Assembly (NCBI RefSeq): GCF_002355475.1
Contig: NZ_AP014862.1
Span: 682,001 to 746,000, forward strand
Reading direction: 5' to 3'
Length of the DNA stretch: 64,000 nt
Source: Pseudomonas furukawaii
GTDB lineage: Bacteria; Pseudomonadota; Gammaproteobacteria; Pseudomonadales; Pseudomonadaceae
Shown piece after piece: positions 1 to 8,275 of the stretch; position 1 is the stretch's first letter, and each line of letters starts with the position of its first letter. The position numbers and the translations under genes were made by a program. A model generated the notes under the pieces. That model ran no database searches. It saw nothing but the letters and a program-made list of their open reading frames with translations, and was not told where the DNA came from.

Positions 1-2132
1 AGGGACAGCAGGGTGTCGTCGCGCAGGCCCGCCACGGGGGACTCGCCGAACAGGTGCAGGCCGTCGCGGATCTGCGATTCCTTGAGGTCGCAGAGGTAGG
101 CGTCGAGCTGCGGCAGCCAGCTGTCGGCGTCGTCGTTGAGGCTGAGCCCCAACTCGCGGTCGAGGGCGGTGGCCTTCACCAGTTCGAGGATCTCGCCGCG
201 CAGCTGCACGGCCCGGCGCGGGTCGAGCAGGGAGGCGTCGTAGTACTCGTCGGCCAGGCGCTCCAGATCGCGCAGCGGGCCGTAGGTTTCGGCGCGGGTC
301 AGCGGCGGCATCAGGTGGTCGATGATCACCGCCTGGGCGCGGCGCTTGGCCTGGGCCCCCTCGCCGGGGTCGTTGACGATGAAGGGGTAGATGTTCGGCA
401 GCGGGCCCATGACCGCGTCCGGCCAGCATTCGGCGGACAGGCCGACGCCCTTGCCCGGCAGCCATTCGAGGTTGCCGTGCTTGCCGACGTGGACCAGCGC
501 GTCGGCGCCGAACACTTCGCGCAGCCAGAAGTAGAACGCCAGGTAGCCGTGGGGCGGCACCAGCGACGGGTCGTGGTAGATGGCCGCCGGGTCCAGCTGG
601 TAGCCCCGTGCCGGCTGGATGCCGACGAAGGCGAGGCCGAAGCGCAGGCCGGCGATCATCATCCGTCCGCTGCGGAACATCGGGTCCTGCTGCGGCTCGC
701 CCCAGCGTTCGCGCACCGCGCGCTGGTTGGCCTCGGGCAGGCGCGCGAAGCAGGCGAGGTAGTCGGCGAGCGCCAGGCTCTGGGCGCAGGGGCGGGCGTC
801 GAGGCTGTCGAGGTCATTGCTGACGCCGCCCAGCAGGCTGTGGATAAGTGCCGTGCCGCTCTCCGGCAGGCCGGCCACGGGGTAACCCTGCTGTTCCAGG
901 GCGCGGAGGATGTTCAGCGCGCCGGCCGGGGTGTCGAGGCCCACGCCGTTGCCGATGCGGCCGTCGCGGGTGGGGTAGTTGGCGAGGATCAGCGCCACCC
1001 GCTTGTCGGCGTTGGGCTTGCGCGCCAGCAGCAGCCAGCGCCGCGCCAGCTCGGCGACGAAGTCCATGCGCTCGACGTGGGGCAGGTAGCAGACCACGTC
1101 GCTCTGGCTGCGCTCGCTGCGCCAGGCCAGGCCCTTGAAGCTGATGGCGCGGGTGATGAGGCGGCCGTCCAGCTCCGGCAGGGCGACGTGCATGGCCAGG
1201 TCGCGGGGGCCCAGGCCCTGGGCGTTGGCTTCCCATTGCGGCTGGTTGTCCAGGCTGCAGATGGCCTGGAACACCGGCACGTCACGGCGGAACGGCCGCA
1301 GGTTGGGGGCCTCGGGCGCGGACTGGGCGAAGCCGGTGGTGTTGATGATCAGCTCGGCGCCGGCCTCGTCCAGCCAGTCTTCGAGGGTGGCCAGGCAGGC
1401 GGCCTCCTTGAGGCTGGCGACGGCGATGGGCAGCGGGTTGAGGCCCTGGGCGGCGAGGCGCTCGCAGAAGGTGTCGAGGAAGCCGGTGTTCGCCGCCTGC
1501 AGGTGGGTGCGGTAGAACAGCAGCGCCACCACCGGCTGGTCGGCCCGCCAGTCGGCGCGCCAGTGCTCCAGCCCGGCGTTGGGCTGGCGCGGGTGGTAGA
1601 CCGCGACACGGGGCAGCGGCCGGGGCTCATCCCAGGGCATCGCGCGGCCCAGGCAGCGGCTGGCCAGGCAGGCGAACAGCTGCCGGGCGTTGTCCAGCCC
1701 GCCCTGGCGCAGGTAGTGCCAGTAGCGCTCGGCGTCTTCGGCGGGGACGGTGCAGAGCCGCGCCAGCTCCGGGTCGGGGCGGTCGTCACCGGGTACCAGG
1801 ATCAGCCTGGCACCGCGCTCGGCCAGGGCGACCAGTTGCTCGATGCCGTAGCGCCAGTAGCCGACGCCGCCGTGCACCGAGATGAGGATGACCTTGGCGT
1901 GCTGCAGCACCTCGTCGACGTAGAGGTCCACCGAGGCGTGGTTCTGCAGCTGCATGGGGTTGGCCAGGCGCAGGCTCGGGTAGTCCTCCGGCAGCTCGCG
2001 GGCGGCCTCGGCCAGCAGCGCCAGGTGCGAGTCGCCGCTGCAGAGGATGACCAGCTCGGCGGGGGTCTGGGCGAGGTGGGCGATGCCGTCTTCGGGGACG
2101 AAACCGCCGGGCTGGGTGCGCAGGAGGTGCAT
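1..2132 (-). CDS. cobN: Cobaltochelatase subunit CobN, N-terminal part (cut by window edge)
   Basis: CobN is the large subunit of the aerobic, ATP-dependent cobaltochelatase that inserts cobalt into hydrogenobyrinate a,c-diamide in the cytoplasm. The minus frame reads without a stop from the ATG at 2132 to the window edge, giving about 710 N-terminal residues of a protein normally near 1250. It begins MHLLRTQPGGF and contains long CobN-type segments such as ISVHGGVGYWRYG and HVGKHGNLEWLPGKG. The start is supported by a GGGGAG run just upstream. It lies downstream of cobW on the same strand, separated by a palindromic repeat of about 100 bp, and probably shares the cobalamin riboswitch leader. 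The C-terminal end is outside the window, so integrity is unknown. Confidence 0.93.
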   Translation of the reverse strand, partial: MHLLRTQPGGFVPEDGIAHLAQTPAELVILCSGDSHLALLAEAARELPEDYPSLRLANPMQLQNHASVDLYVDEVLQHAKVILISVHGGVGYWRYGIEQLVALAERGARLILVPGDDRPDPELARLCTVPAEDAERYWHYLRQGGLDNARQLFACLASRCLGRAMPWDEPRPLPRVAVYHPRQPNAGLEHWRADWRADQPVVALLFYRTHLQAANTGFLDTFCERLAAQGLNPLPIAVASLKEAACLATLEDWLDEAGAELIINTTGFAQSAPEAPNLRPFRRDVPVFQAICSLDNQPQWEANAQGLGPRDLAMHVALPELDGRLITRAISFKGLAWRSERSQSDVVCYLPHVERMDFVAELARRWLLLARKPNADKRVALILANYPTRDGRIGNGVGLDTPAGALNILRALEQQGYPVAGLPESGTALIHSLLGGVSNDLDSLDARPCAQSLALADYLACFARLPEANQRAVRERWGEPQQDPMFRSGRMMIAGLRFGLAFVGIQPARGYQLDPAAIYHDPSLVPPHGYLAFYFWLREVFGADALVHVGKHGNLEWLPGKGVGLSAECWPDAVMGPLPNIYPFIVNDPGEGAQAKRRAQAVIIDHLMPPLTRAETYGPLRDLERLADEYYDASLLDPRRAVQLRGEILELVKATALDRELGLSLNDDADSWLPQLDAYLCDLKESQIRDGLHLFGESPVAGLRDDTLLS

Positions 2133-2137
2133 TTACT

Positions 2138-2229
2138 CCCCTCTCCCCACGGGAGAGGGGCCGGGGGTGAAGGCTGTCTCCGAGCGCTGGGGGCTTCCCT
2201 CACCCCAGCCCTCTCCCGGAGGGAGAGGG
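2138..2229. repeat. REP/BIME-like palindromic element between cobN and cobW
   Basis: Two perfect hairpins flank a mirrored centre. Arm pair one is CCCCTCTCCC/GGGAGAGGGG at 2138-2147 and 2151-2160 with a 3-nt loop. Arm pair two is CCCTCTCCC/GGGAGAGGG at 2209-2217 and 2221-2229 with a 3-nt loop. The centre also pairs (GGGGGTGA near 2163 against TCACCCC near 2200), so the whole unit can fold. Pseudomonas genomes carry many intergenic copies of this CCCTCACCCC...GAGAGGG type. In the cobW-cobN transcript it could stabilise or attenuate the message, which is inference. Confidence 0.8.
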
Positions 2230-2242
2230 TGCAGTCCGCGCT

Positions 2243-3295
2243 TCACGCCAGTGCCGTGCGCAGTTCGTTGGCGATGGCGGCCGGGTCCAGGTCCTGGCCG
2301 ATCACCACCAGGCGGGTGCTGCGGGTTTCGTCGCTGCGCCAGGCGCGGTCGAAATGCTTGTCGAAGCGCTTGCCGACGCCCTGCACCAGCAGGCGCATGG
2401 GCTTGCCGGCGACGGCGACGAAGCCCTTGATGCGCAGGATGGGATGGCGCTCCACCAGTTGGCCGAGGGCGGCGAGCAGGGCGCGCTCGTCCACGTCCGG
2501 GAGGTCGACGTGGAAGGAGTCGAACTCGTCGTGGTCGTGGTCCTCGTGTTCTTCGTGATCGTGGTGGGTGGGGCGGCTGTCGATGTGCGCCTCGGCCTCG
2601 GCGTTCAGGCCCAGCAGCACGTCCAGCGGCAGCTTGCCGGACGCGGCTTCCACCACCTTCACCGCCGGCGGCAGCTCTTCGCTGACTTCGGCGCGCACGG
2701 CGGCCAGGGTCTCGGCATCCAGCAGGTCGCTCTTGTTGAGGATCACCAGGTCGGCGCTGGCCAGCTGGTCCTCGAAAAGTTCGTGCAGGGGCGATTCGTG
2801 GTCGAGGTTCGGGTCCTGCTTGCGCTGTTCGTCCACCTGGTCGGGGAAGGCGGCGAAGGTGCCGGCGGCCACGGCGGGGCTGTCGACCACGGTGATCACC
2901 GCGTCCACGGTGCAGGCGTTGCGGATCTCGGGCCACTGGAAGGCCTGCACCAGCGGCTTGGGCAGGGCCAGGCCGGAGGTCTCGATGAGGATCTGGTCGA
3001 GGTCGCCACGGCGCGCCACCAGCTCGCGCATGACCGGGAAGAACTCCTCCTGCACGGTGCAGCACAGGCAGCCGTTGGCCAGTTCGAAGACGCGGCCTAC
3101 GGCTTCTTCCTCGCTGCAGCCGATGCTGCATTGCTTGAGGATGTCGCCGTCGATGCCCAGTTCGCCGAATTCGTTGACGATCACCGCGATGCGGCGACCC
3201 TGGGCGTTGTCCAGCATATGGCGGAGCAGGGTGGTCTTACCGGCGCCGAGGAAGCCGGTGACGATGGTGACGGGGAGCTTGGCCAGGGTTTTCAT
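2243..3295 (-). CDS. cobW: CobW-type GTPase metallochaperone (COG0523)
   Basis: CobW is a G3E-family P-loop GTPase thought to deliver cobalt for cobalamin synthesis. The 350-residue protein has the Walker A loop GFLGAGKTT at residues 14-22, the family metal-binding CxCC motif (C76, C78, C79), an NKSD guanine motif, and a His/Asp/Glu-rich stretch before the C-terminal domain that is typical of metal-handling members. It is the first gene after the cobalamin riboswitch on the minus strand and precedes cobN, consistent with its naming as CobW rather than a Zur-regulated paralogue. The start ATG at 3295 precedes the family N-terminus KTLAKLPVTIVTG. Confidence 0.93.
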   Translation of the reverse strand: MKTLAKLPVTIVTGFLGAGKTTLLRHMLDNAQGRRIAVIVNEFGELGIDGDILKQCSIGCSEEEAVGRVFELANGCLCCTVQEEFFPVMRELVARRGDLDQILIETSGLALPKPLVQAFQWPEIRNACTVDAVITVVDSPAVAAGTFAAFPDQVDEQRKQDPNLDHESPLHELFEDQLASADLVILNKSDLLDAETLAAVRAEVSEELPPAVKVVEAASGKLPLDVLLGLNAEAEAHIDSRPTHHDHEEHEDHDHDEFDSFHVDLPDVDERALLAALGQLVERHPILRIKGFVAVAGKPMRLLVQGVGKRFDKHFDRAWRSDETRSTRLVVIGQDLDPAAIANELRTALA

Positions 3296-3397
3296 GCGCG
3301 CCTCTCAGGTGCTCTATGGCGGGCATGACGAATGCGGCGGGCAAGGGCCCGCGCCGGGAATTCGCCACCGGATCACCCCGCCCGGTTGTCTGGAATC

Positions 3398-3585
3398 TGT
3401 GCGAGGCAGGTCTCCTGGCTCACAGCCTGGCGCGGGGCGCCGCCGGGTCCGCCTTCCCGCCCGTGGGGCAGTGGCTGTGGACAGGGCATCGGCTGTTTAC
3501 AGTTGCGGGGGCAGCCGTGGCTTGGACCACGTTCCCTCTTAGCTCCAGCCTTCGCTGGAGAACCTCGAAAGGACGGAAGGCTACG
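3398..3585 (-). promoter_or_regulatory. Adenosylcobalamin riboswitch upstream of cobW
   Basis: On the minus strand the conserved 3' B12 box reads GAGCCAGGAGACCTGCCTCG (plus positions about 3402-3421). The GCCACTG segment is at 3469-3475, and a GCAACTG segment lies further upstream. These are the ordered signature blocks of a cobalamin riboswitch. The 3' end lies about 100 nt from the cobW ATG, so cobalamin should repress cobW-cobN. The 5' boundary is approximate because P1 pairing was judged by eye. It does not face cobE-cobM, which are divergent. Confidence 0.92.
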
Positions 3586-3680
3586 CAGGGCCCGGCCGGC
3601 GGTCAATCGCGTCGGTTGACGCCTTGTCGGGCCCGTGCTGTCCTTGCGCGGATTTTTCCCGACCGGTCGCCTGCCACGCC

Positions 3681-4121
3681 ATGAATCGCGCTGCTCCCCC
3701 CATGACGCCGCTTTCGCTGGTGGCCGGTTTCGGCTGCCGCCAGGGCTGCACGGCGGCGGAGCTGGGGGCGTTGCTGGAGGCCTGCCTGGCCGAGGCCGGG
3801 GTGCCGGCGGCGAGCCTGGCGGCGCTGGCGACCCGGGAGGACCGCGCCCTTGAGCCGGGCCTGCGGGCGCTGGCGGCGGAGCGGAACCTGCCGTTGCAGG
3901 GCGTTGCCCCCGAGGTGCTGAACGCCCTGGAGGCCCGCCTGAACCAGCCGTCCGAGCGGGTCCGCGCCCTGGCCGGCAGTGCGGGGGTGGCCGAGGCGGC
4001 GGCCCTGGCGCTGGCCGATCGACTGGGGCAGGGGCCGGCGTGGCTGGTGCTCGATAAACGCCGCAGCGCCCGCGCCACCTGTGCGCTGGCCTGCATCCAC
4101 CTGGAGGCCCAACGGCCATGA
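3681..4121 (+). CDS. cobE: Cobalamin biosynthesis protein CobE (CbiG C-terminal-like)
   Basis: CobE is a small protein homologous to the C-terminal domain of CbiG, needed in the aerobic cobalamin route though its exact step is unclear. The protein shows the family opening LVAGFGCRQGC and runs 146 residues from ATG 3681 (MNRAAPP) or 139 from ATG 3702 (MTPLSLV). The later start matches the family core better, and neither has a strong Shine-Dalgarno. The frame is open further upstream to 3624 but that part is not conserved-looking. Its stop overlaps the cobM start by 4 nt, so the two are translationally coupled. Confidence 0.82.
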   Translation: MNRAAPPMTPLSLVAGFGCRQGCTAAELGALLEACLAEAGVPAASLAALATREDRALEPGLRALAAERNLPLQGVAPEVLNALEARLNQPSERVRALAGSAGVAEAAALALADRLGQGPAWLVLDKRRSARATCALACIHLEAQRP

Positions 4122-4888
4122 CGGTCTATTTCATCGGCGCCGGCCCCGGCGATCCGGAACTCATCACGGTCAAGGGCCAGCGGCTGATCCGCAGCTGCCC
4201 GGTGATCCTCTACGCCGGCTCGCTGGTGCCGGAGGCGGTGCTGGAGGGGCACCGGGCGGAGCGGGTGGTGAACACCGCCGAGCTGCACCTGGAGCAGATC
4301 GTCGCGCTGCTGGCCGAGGCCCATGCCCGGGGCCAGGACGTGGCGCGGGTGCATTCGGGCGATCCGTCGCTGTACGGCGCCATCGGTGAGCAGATCCGTC
4401 ACCTGCGCGAGCGGGGTATTCCCTACGAGATCGTTCCGGGCGTGACGGCCACGGCGGCCTGTGCGGCGCTGCTGGGCTGCGAGCTGACGCTGCCGGAGGT
4501 GTCGCAGACGCTGATCCTCACCCGCCACGCCAGCAAGACGCGAATGCCCGAGGGCGAGTCCCTGGGGGACCTGGCCCGTCACCGGGCGACCCTGGCGATC
4601 CACCTGGGGGTGAGCCGGATCGAGGAGATCGTCGCCGAGCTGCTGCCGCACTACGGCCCGGCCTGCCCGGTGGCGGTGATCCACCGGGCGAGCTGGCCGG
4701 ACCAGGCCCAGGTCACCGGCACCCTCGCCGACATCGCCGAAAAGGTGCAGGCCGTGGGCTTCCGGCGGACCGCGCTGATCCTGGTGGGCGAGGTGCTGGC
4801 GGCCGAGGGCTTCGCCGATTCGTCCCTCTACCGCGCCGGTCATGCGCATCTCTACCGCCCGACGAAACCCCTGCCGCCACGCGGCTAG
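4118..4888 (+). CDS. cobM: Precorrin-4 C11-methyltransferase
   Basis: CobM transfers a methyl group from SAM to C-11 of precorrin-4 to make precorrin-5. The 256-residue protein starts MTVYFIGAGPGDPELITVKG, carrying the GAGPGDP loop of the tetrapyrrole methylase family, followed by VHSGDPSLYGA and the VPGVTA block. Length equals the family norm. The ATGA overlap with cobE shows co-expression. With cobE it forms a short plus-strand unit divergent from cobW-cobN and apparently not under the riboswitch. Confidence 0.95.
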   Translation: MTVYFIGAGPGDPELITVKGQRLIRSCPVILYAGSLVPEAVLEGHRAERVVNTAELHLEQIVALLAEAHARGQDVARVHSGDPSLYGAIGEQIRHLRERGIPYEIVPGVTATAACAALLGCELTLPEVSQTLILTRHASKTRMPEGESLGDLARHRATLAIHLGVSRIEEIVAELLPHYGPACPVAVIHRASWPDQAQVTGTLADIAEKVQAVGFRRTALILVGEVLAAEGFADSSLYRAGHAHLYRPTKPLPPRG

Positions 4889-4985
4889 TGACGTGAGGCG
4901 GTGAAACCCGCAGAATGCGGCTCTTGTGCGGCGGGCAAATGGTCCGCCCGATCCTTCTAACCGGCTTTAAGCGACCCTTTTCCCT

Positions 4986-5870
4986 ATGCGAATGCGCTTG
5001 ATGCTGTTGGGTGGCGGCAACTCCCTCGGACAGGCGCTGATCCGTCTCGGCGCCGAGGAAGACATCGGTTTTCTCGCTCCGCGTCCGCCCGAACAGGGCT
5101 GGGACGCCGCCAGCCTGACGCAGCTGCTCGATGACACCCGGCCCGATGCCGTGGTCAATCTCGCCTACTACTTCGACTGGTTCCAGGCCGACGAGGTCAG
5201 TGAAGACCGCCTGTCGGCCCAGGAGCGCGGGGTCGAACGTCTCGCCGAACTCTGCCAGCACCACGGCATCGTGCTGCTGCAGCCTTCCAGCTACCGCGTG
5301 TTCGACGGCTCCCGTGCCACCGCCTACAGCGAAAAGGACGAGACCTTGCCCCGCAGCGTGCGCGGCCAGGCCCTCCTGCGCATGGAGCAGAGCGTCCGTG
5401 CGGCCTGCCCGAAACATGTGCTGCTGCGCTTCGGCTGGCTGCTGGACGACAGCCGCGACGGCTCGCTGGCGCGCTTCCTGGCGCGTGCCGAGCAGGCTGA
5501 CGAGATCTGCCTGGCGGACGACCGTCGCGGCAACCCCACGCCGGTGGACGATGCCGCCCGGGTGCTGCTGGCGGTGCTCAAGCAACTGGATTGCGCTGCG
5601 CCGCTCTGGGGCACCTACCACTACGGGGGGCACGAGGCGACCACGCCGCTCGCCCTGGGCCAGGCGCTGCTCGCCGAGGCCCGCAGCCTGCACCCGCTGA
5701 AGGTGCAGGACATCACGCCCCAGGCCCATGCCGCCCGTCCCGACGCGGCGGAAGAGCCGCAGAACGCGGTGCTGGCCTGCAAGAAGATCCTCCACACCTT
5801 CGGCATCAAGCCCCGTGCCTGGCGCGCGGCCCTTCCGACCCTGCTGGACCGTTACTATCGCCATGCCTGA
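4986..5870 (+). CDS. RmlD-like sugar nucleotide-binding SDR protein
   Basis: This 294-residue protein belongs to the extended short-chain dehydrogenase family of dTDP-4-dehydrorhamnose reductase (RmlD) type. A variant nucleotide loop (LLGGGNSLGQAL, residues 7-18) is followed by VVNLAYY and a PSSYRVFDG segment at the catalytic Ser region. The usual YxxxK is not evident, since QALLRMEQ occupies the expected place, so catalysis may be altered or lost. It is immediately followed, with an 8-nt overlap, by an NAD-dependent epimerase. As I recall, P. aeruginosa has the same pair next to oprG. A cell-surface polysaccharide role is inferred only from family. Confidence 0.7.
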   Translation: MRMRLMLLGGGNSLGQALIRLGAEEDIGFLAPRPPEQGWDAASLTQLLDDTRPDAVVNLAYYFDWFQADEVSEDRLSAQERGVERLAELCQHHGIVLLQPSSYRVFDGSRATAYSEKDETLPRSVRGQALLRMEQSVRAACPKHVLLRFGWLLDDSRDGSLARFLARAEQADEICLADDRRGNPTPVDDAARVLLAVLKQLDCAAPLWGTYHYGGHEATTPLALGQALLAEARSLHPLKVQDITPQAHAARPDAAEEPQNAVLACKKILHTFGIKPRAWRAALPTLLDRYYRHA

Positions 5871-6792
5871 TTCCCCGATCCTGATCACCGGCGGTGCCGG
5901 CTTCATCGGTTCCCACCTGGCCGACGCGCTGCTCGCCCGGGGCCACGCGGTGCGGGTACTGGACAACCTGTCCACCGGCAAGCGCGACAACCTGGCGCTG
6001 GACAATCCCCGGCTCGAACTGATCGAGGGCGACGTGGCCGACGCCGCCCTGGTGGCGCGGGCCATGGCCGGATGCAAGGGGGTCGCGCACCTGGCGGCGG
6101 TGGCCTCGGTACAGGCTTCGGTGGACGACCCGGTGGCCACCCACCAGAGCAACTTCATCGGCACCCTGAATGTCTGCGAAGCCATGCGCCAGCAGGGGGT
6201 GAAGCGCGTGCTCTTCGCCTCCAGCGCGGCCGTCTATGGCCAGAACGGCGAAGGCCGGGCCATCGACGAGGACACGCCCAAGTCGCCCCTGACGCCCTAC
6301 GCGGTGGACAAGCTGGCCAGCGAGCAGTACCTGGACTTCTACCGCCGCCAGCATGGCCTGGAGCCGGCGGTGTTCCGCTTCTTCAATATCTTCGGTCCGC
6401 GCCAGGACCCGTCTTCGCCCTATTCGGGCGTGATCAGCATCTTCACCGAGCGAGCCCTCGCGGGCACCCCGATCACGGTGTTCGGCGACGGCGAGCAGAC
6501 CCGTGATTTCGTCTATGTCGGCGACCTGGTGCAGGTGCTGGTCCAGGCCCTGGAACAGGACTGGCTGGAAGTCGGCGCGGTGAACGTCGGCCTCAACCAG
6601 GCCACCAGCTTGAAGGAGTTGCTGGCGGCCATCGGCGACGTGCTGGGTGGACTGCCCCCGATCACCCATGCCGAGGCACGCGCGGGCGACATCCGCCATT
6701 CCCGCGCCAATAACGCCCGCCTGCTGCTGCGCTACGACTTCCCCAAGCCGACGCCGCTGCGCGAGGGCGTGGCCCGCCTGCTGGGGCGCTGA
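5863..6792 (+). CDS. NAD-dependent epimerase/dehydratase (GalE/WbpP-like)
   Basis: This is an extended SDR nucleotide-sugar epimerase of 309 residues. The NAD loop ITGGAGFIGSH occupies about residues 7-17, the catalytic Ser lies in FASSAAVYG, and the YxxxK motif is in PYAVDKLASEQY. FNIFGPRQDP and GDGEQTRDFVYV are classic substrate and cofactor blocks of UDP-hexose 4-epimerases. The frame is open upstream, but the ATG at 5863, overlapping the previous stop by 8 nt, gives the standard N-terminus MPDSPILITGG. Substrate (UDP-Glc, UDP-GlcNAc or related) cannot be decided from sequence. Confidence 0.85.
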   Translation: MPDSPILITGGAGFIGSHLADALLARGHAVRVLDNLSTGKRDNLALDNPRLELIEGDVADAALVARAMAGCKGVAHLAAVASVQASVDDPVATHQSNFIGTLNVCEAMRQQGVKRVLFASSAAVYGQNGEGRAIDEDTPKSPLTPYAVDKLASEQYLDFYRRQHGLEPAVFRFFNIFGPRQDPSSPYSGVISIFTERALAGTPITVFGDGEQTRDFVYVGDLVQVLVQALEQDWLEVGAVNVGLNQATSLKELLAAIGDVLGGLPPITHAEARAGDIRHSRANNARLLLRYDFPKPTPLREGVARLLGR

Positions 6793-6856
6793 ACGCTGTC
6801 CAGGGGCGCGTAGCTTTGCCCCCTCGCCGCCTCTCTTCCCGCGCATTCCCGACGAT

Positions 6857-6881
6857 CAAAAAAGGCGCCCGAAGGCGCCTT
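6857..6881 (-). terminator. Rho-independent terminator after oprG
   Basis: The stem AAGGCGCC/GGCGCCTT (6862-6869, 6874-6881) has a CGAA loop on the plus strand. The run of A at 6858-6863 becomes a U-tract on the minus strand, so it terminates the oprG transcript. It also lies 65 nt after the epimerase stop and may slow convergent plus-strand transcripts. Confidence 0.85.
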
Positions 6882-6915
6882 GAAGCAGGGAGTGATCCCC
6901 AGGGAGTGTGTGACC

Positions 6916-7587
6916 TCAGAACTTGTAGCCGACGCCGACCATGTAGACCCAGGGGTCCACGTCCACGTCGACCTTGACCTTGCCCACGCCGGCCAGGTCG
7001 GTGGTGGCGGTGGTGTCGATGTCGATGTACCAGACGGCGGCGTTCAGCAGGACGTTGTCGGTCAGCATGTAGTCCATGCCCACCTGGGCGGCCAGGCCCC
7101 AGGAGTCGTCCAGTTCCAGGTCGCTGAAGCCCTGGGACTTGCGCTGGCCGGTCAGGCTCTCGTCGAAGATCAGGGTGTAGTTCAGGCCGGCACCGACGTA
7201 GGGCTGGAAGGCGGAGCCCGGGTCCATCGGGTAGTACTGCAGGCTGAGGGTCGGCGGCAGGTGCTTGATGTCGCCCAGCTTGCCGTCCAGGGCGCCGAGG
7301 CCCTTGACGCCCACTTCATGCTTGAAGGGGGTGGCGGCCAGCAGTTCCAGACCGACATGGTCGGTGAGCATGTAGGTGCCGGTCAGGCCCAGCTGGGTGT
7401 CGCTGTCGAGGGTGGCCTTGGTGCCGCCCACCTTGCCGCCCGCGATGGACAGGGCGGAGCTGTCTTCGTTCGGATCAACGGTGGCGGCGCCCGCGCGGAT
7501 GATCACATCGCCGGCCTTGTGGGCCTGGGCCAGGGGCGAGGCGATGGCGAGGGCGAGCAGGGAGGCGGTGAGAAGATGCTTGCGCAT
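6916..7587 (-). CDS. oprG: Outer-membrane protein OmpW family, OprG-like
   Basis: OmpW/OprG proteins are eight-stranded beta barrels that pass small hydrophobic molecules across the outer membrane. The 223-residue precursor has a clear signal peptide (MRKHLLTASLLALAIASPLAQA) ending before HKAGDVIIRAG, the family mature start. Later come the LSLQYYPM, PYVGAGLNYT and C-terminal VGVGYKF barrel strand with terminal Phe. An FNR/ANR-like box lies 69-82 nt upstream, which fits the known low-oxygen control of P. aeruginosa oprG. A strong terminator follows. The neighbouring epimerase and zinc operon match P. aeruginosa order as I recall it. Confidence 0.9.
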   Translation of the reverse strand: MRKHLLTASLLALAIASPLAQAHKAGDVIIRAGAATVDPNEDSSALSIAGGKVGGTKATLDSDTQLGLTGTYMLTDHVGLELLAATPFKHEVGVKGLGALDGKLGDIKHLPPTLSLQYYPMDPGSAFQPYVGAGLNYTLIFDESLTGQRKSQGFSDLELDDSWGLAAQVGMDYMLTDNVLLNAAVWYIDIDTTATTDLAGVGKVKVDVDVDPWVYMVGVGYKF

Positions 7588-7655
7588 GGAAAGCTCCAGT
7601 CGGTTCTAAGTGTGTTGGACTGGGGCCAGTTTCGGTAATTAGCTAGCTTCGTATC

Positions 7656-7669
7656 TTGATCCAGAGCAA
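7656..7669 (-). promoter_or_regulatory. ANR/FNR-type box upstream of oprG
   Basis: The 14-mer TTGATCCAGAGCAA (plus strand) differs from the FNR/ANR consensus TTGAT-N4-ATCAA at one base (AGCAA for ATCAA). Its centre at about 7662.5 predicts, by the class II spacing of 41.5, a minus-strand transcription start near 7621, about 34 nt before the oprG ATG. The start site is inferred, not seen. Confidence 0.65.
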
Positions 7670-7701
7670 TGTGCCGGCGGGAAGCGCACTGTCGTATCAG
7701 T

Positions 7702-7737
7702 GGGCTTGCCCGCGAAAAGGCGTTCGCGATCAAGCCC
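7702..7737. repeat. REP-type hairpin
   Basis: An imperfect palindrome of the Pseudomonas REP type, GGGCTTGCCCGCGAA at the left, has outer arms GGGCTTG/CAAGCCC (7702-7708, 7731-7737) and inner arms CGCGAA/TTCGCG (7711-7716, 7723-7728). It sits just past the stop of the DUF3299 gene, so it may act as a transcript 3' end for the zinc-type operon. Confidence 0.7.
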
Positions 7738-7749
7738 GTCCCGAAGCAC

Positions 7750-8268
7750 TCAGCTGGAGGGCGACTCGTAGGGGTAGATCTTGCTGGCTTCCATCTGGTA
7801 GCCCGCTTCGGCCAGCTCGCTGCTGCTGGGCTTCACCTGCATCGGGCCCTCGATCCAGAAGGGCTGGTAGAGGGCGTCCATCAGCACGCCCAGTTCGCTC
7901 CTCACGTGGACGATCTGGTTGGACGGTGGCGGCGGCACATGGATGCAGGCACCGAAATAGGGAACCAGCAGGAACTCGGTGACGCGGCCTTCCTCGGTCA
8001 CGTCCAGGGGCACGATGTAGCCCGGCAGCTTCACTTCCTGGCCATCCAGCGACTCGACCACGGGGGCCGCCGGCGACTGTTGGCCGGCGGCGGGACCGGC
8101 CTCGGCGTTGAGGGTGTCCCCCAGTTGCGACAGGTCATGGATGGGCGCCGGTGGCGGGGGCGGCGGGGCGCCTTCGGGGATCATTTCCGACCAGGTGAGC
8201 TCACGCGCCTCGCCAGCCCAGAGCGGGGAGGAGAGGGTCAGCAGCAGGGCCAGCAGGATGGGTTTCAT
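7750..8268 (-). CDS. DUF3299 periplasmic protein of the zinc-type operon
   Basis: A 172-residue exported protein. The ATG at 8268 is chosen because it starts a standard signal peptide (MKPILLALLLTLSSPLWA); an open extension to 8322 lacks one. A proline-rich linker (PPPPPPAP) precedes a C-terminal DUF3299 domain with LPGYIVPLD, FLLVPYFGACIHVPPPP and the C and H residues likely to bind metal. It is the last gene of the ZrgA-like/ABC ATPase/permease/DUF3299 operon, 7 nt after the permease. The analogous P. aeruginosa operon (PA4063-PA4066, from memory) is induced by zinc limitation. Molecular role is unknown. Confidence 0.8.
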   Translation of the reverse strand: MKPILLALLLTLSSPLWAGEARELTWSEMIPEGAPPPPPPAPIHDLSQLGDTLNAEAGPAAGQQSPAAPVVESLDGQEVKLPGYIVPLDVTEEGRVTEFLLVPYFGACIHVPPPPSNQIVHVRSELGVLMDALYQPFWIEGPMQVKPSSSELAEAGYQMEASKIYPYESPSS

Positions 8269-8275
8269 GGGGGAC

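Noticed and set aside
54-2558. Long plus-strand open frame opposite cobN and cobW
   Set aside because: It is an antisense shadow in high-GC DNA; the minus strand encodes clear CobN and CobW motifs and the plus translation has low-complexity Val/Gly/Gln runs.
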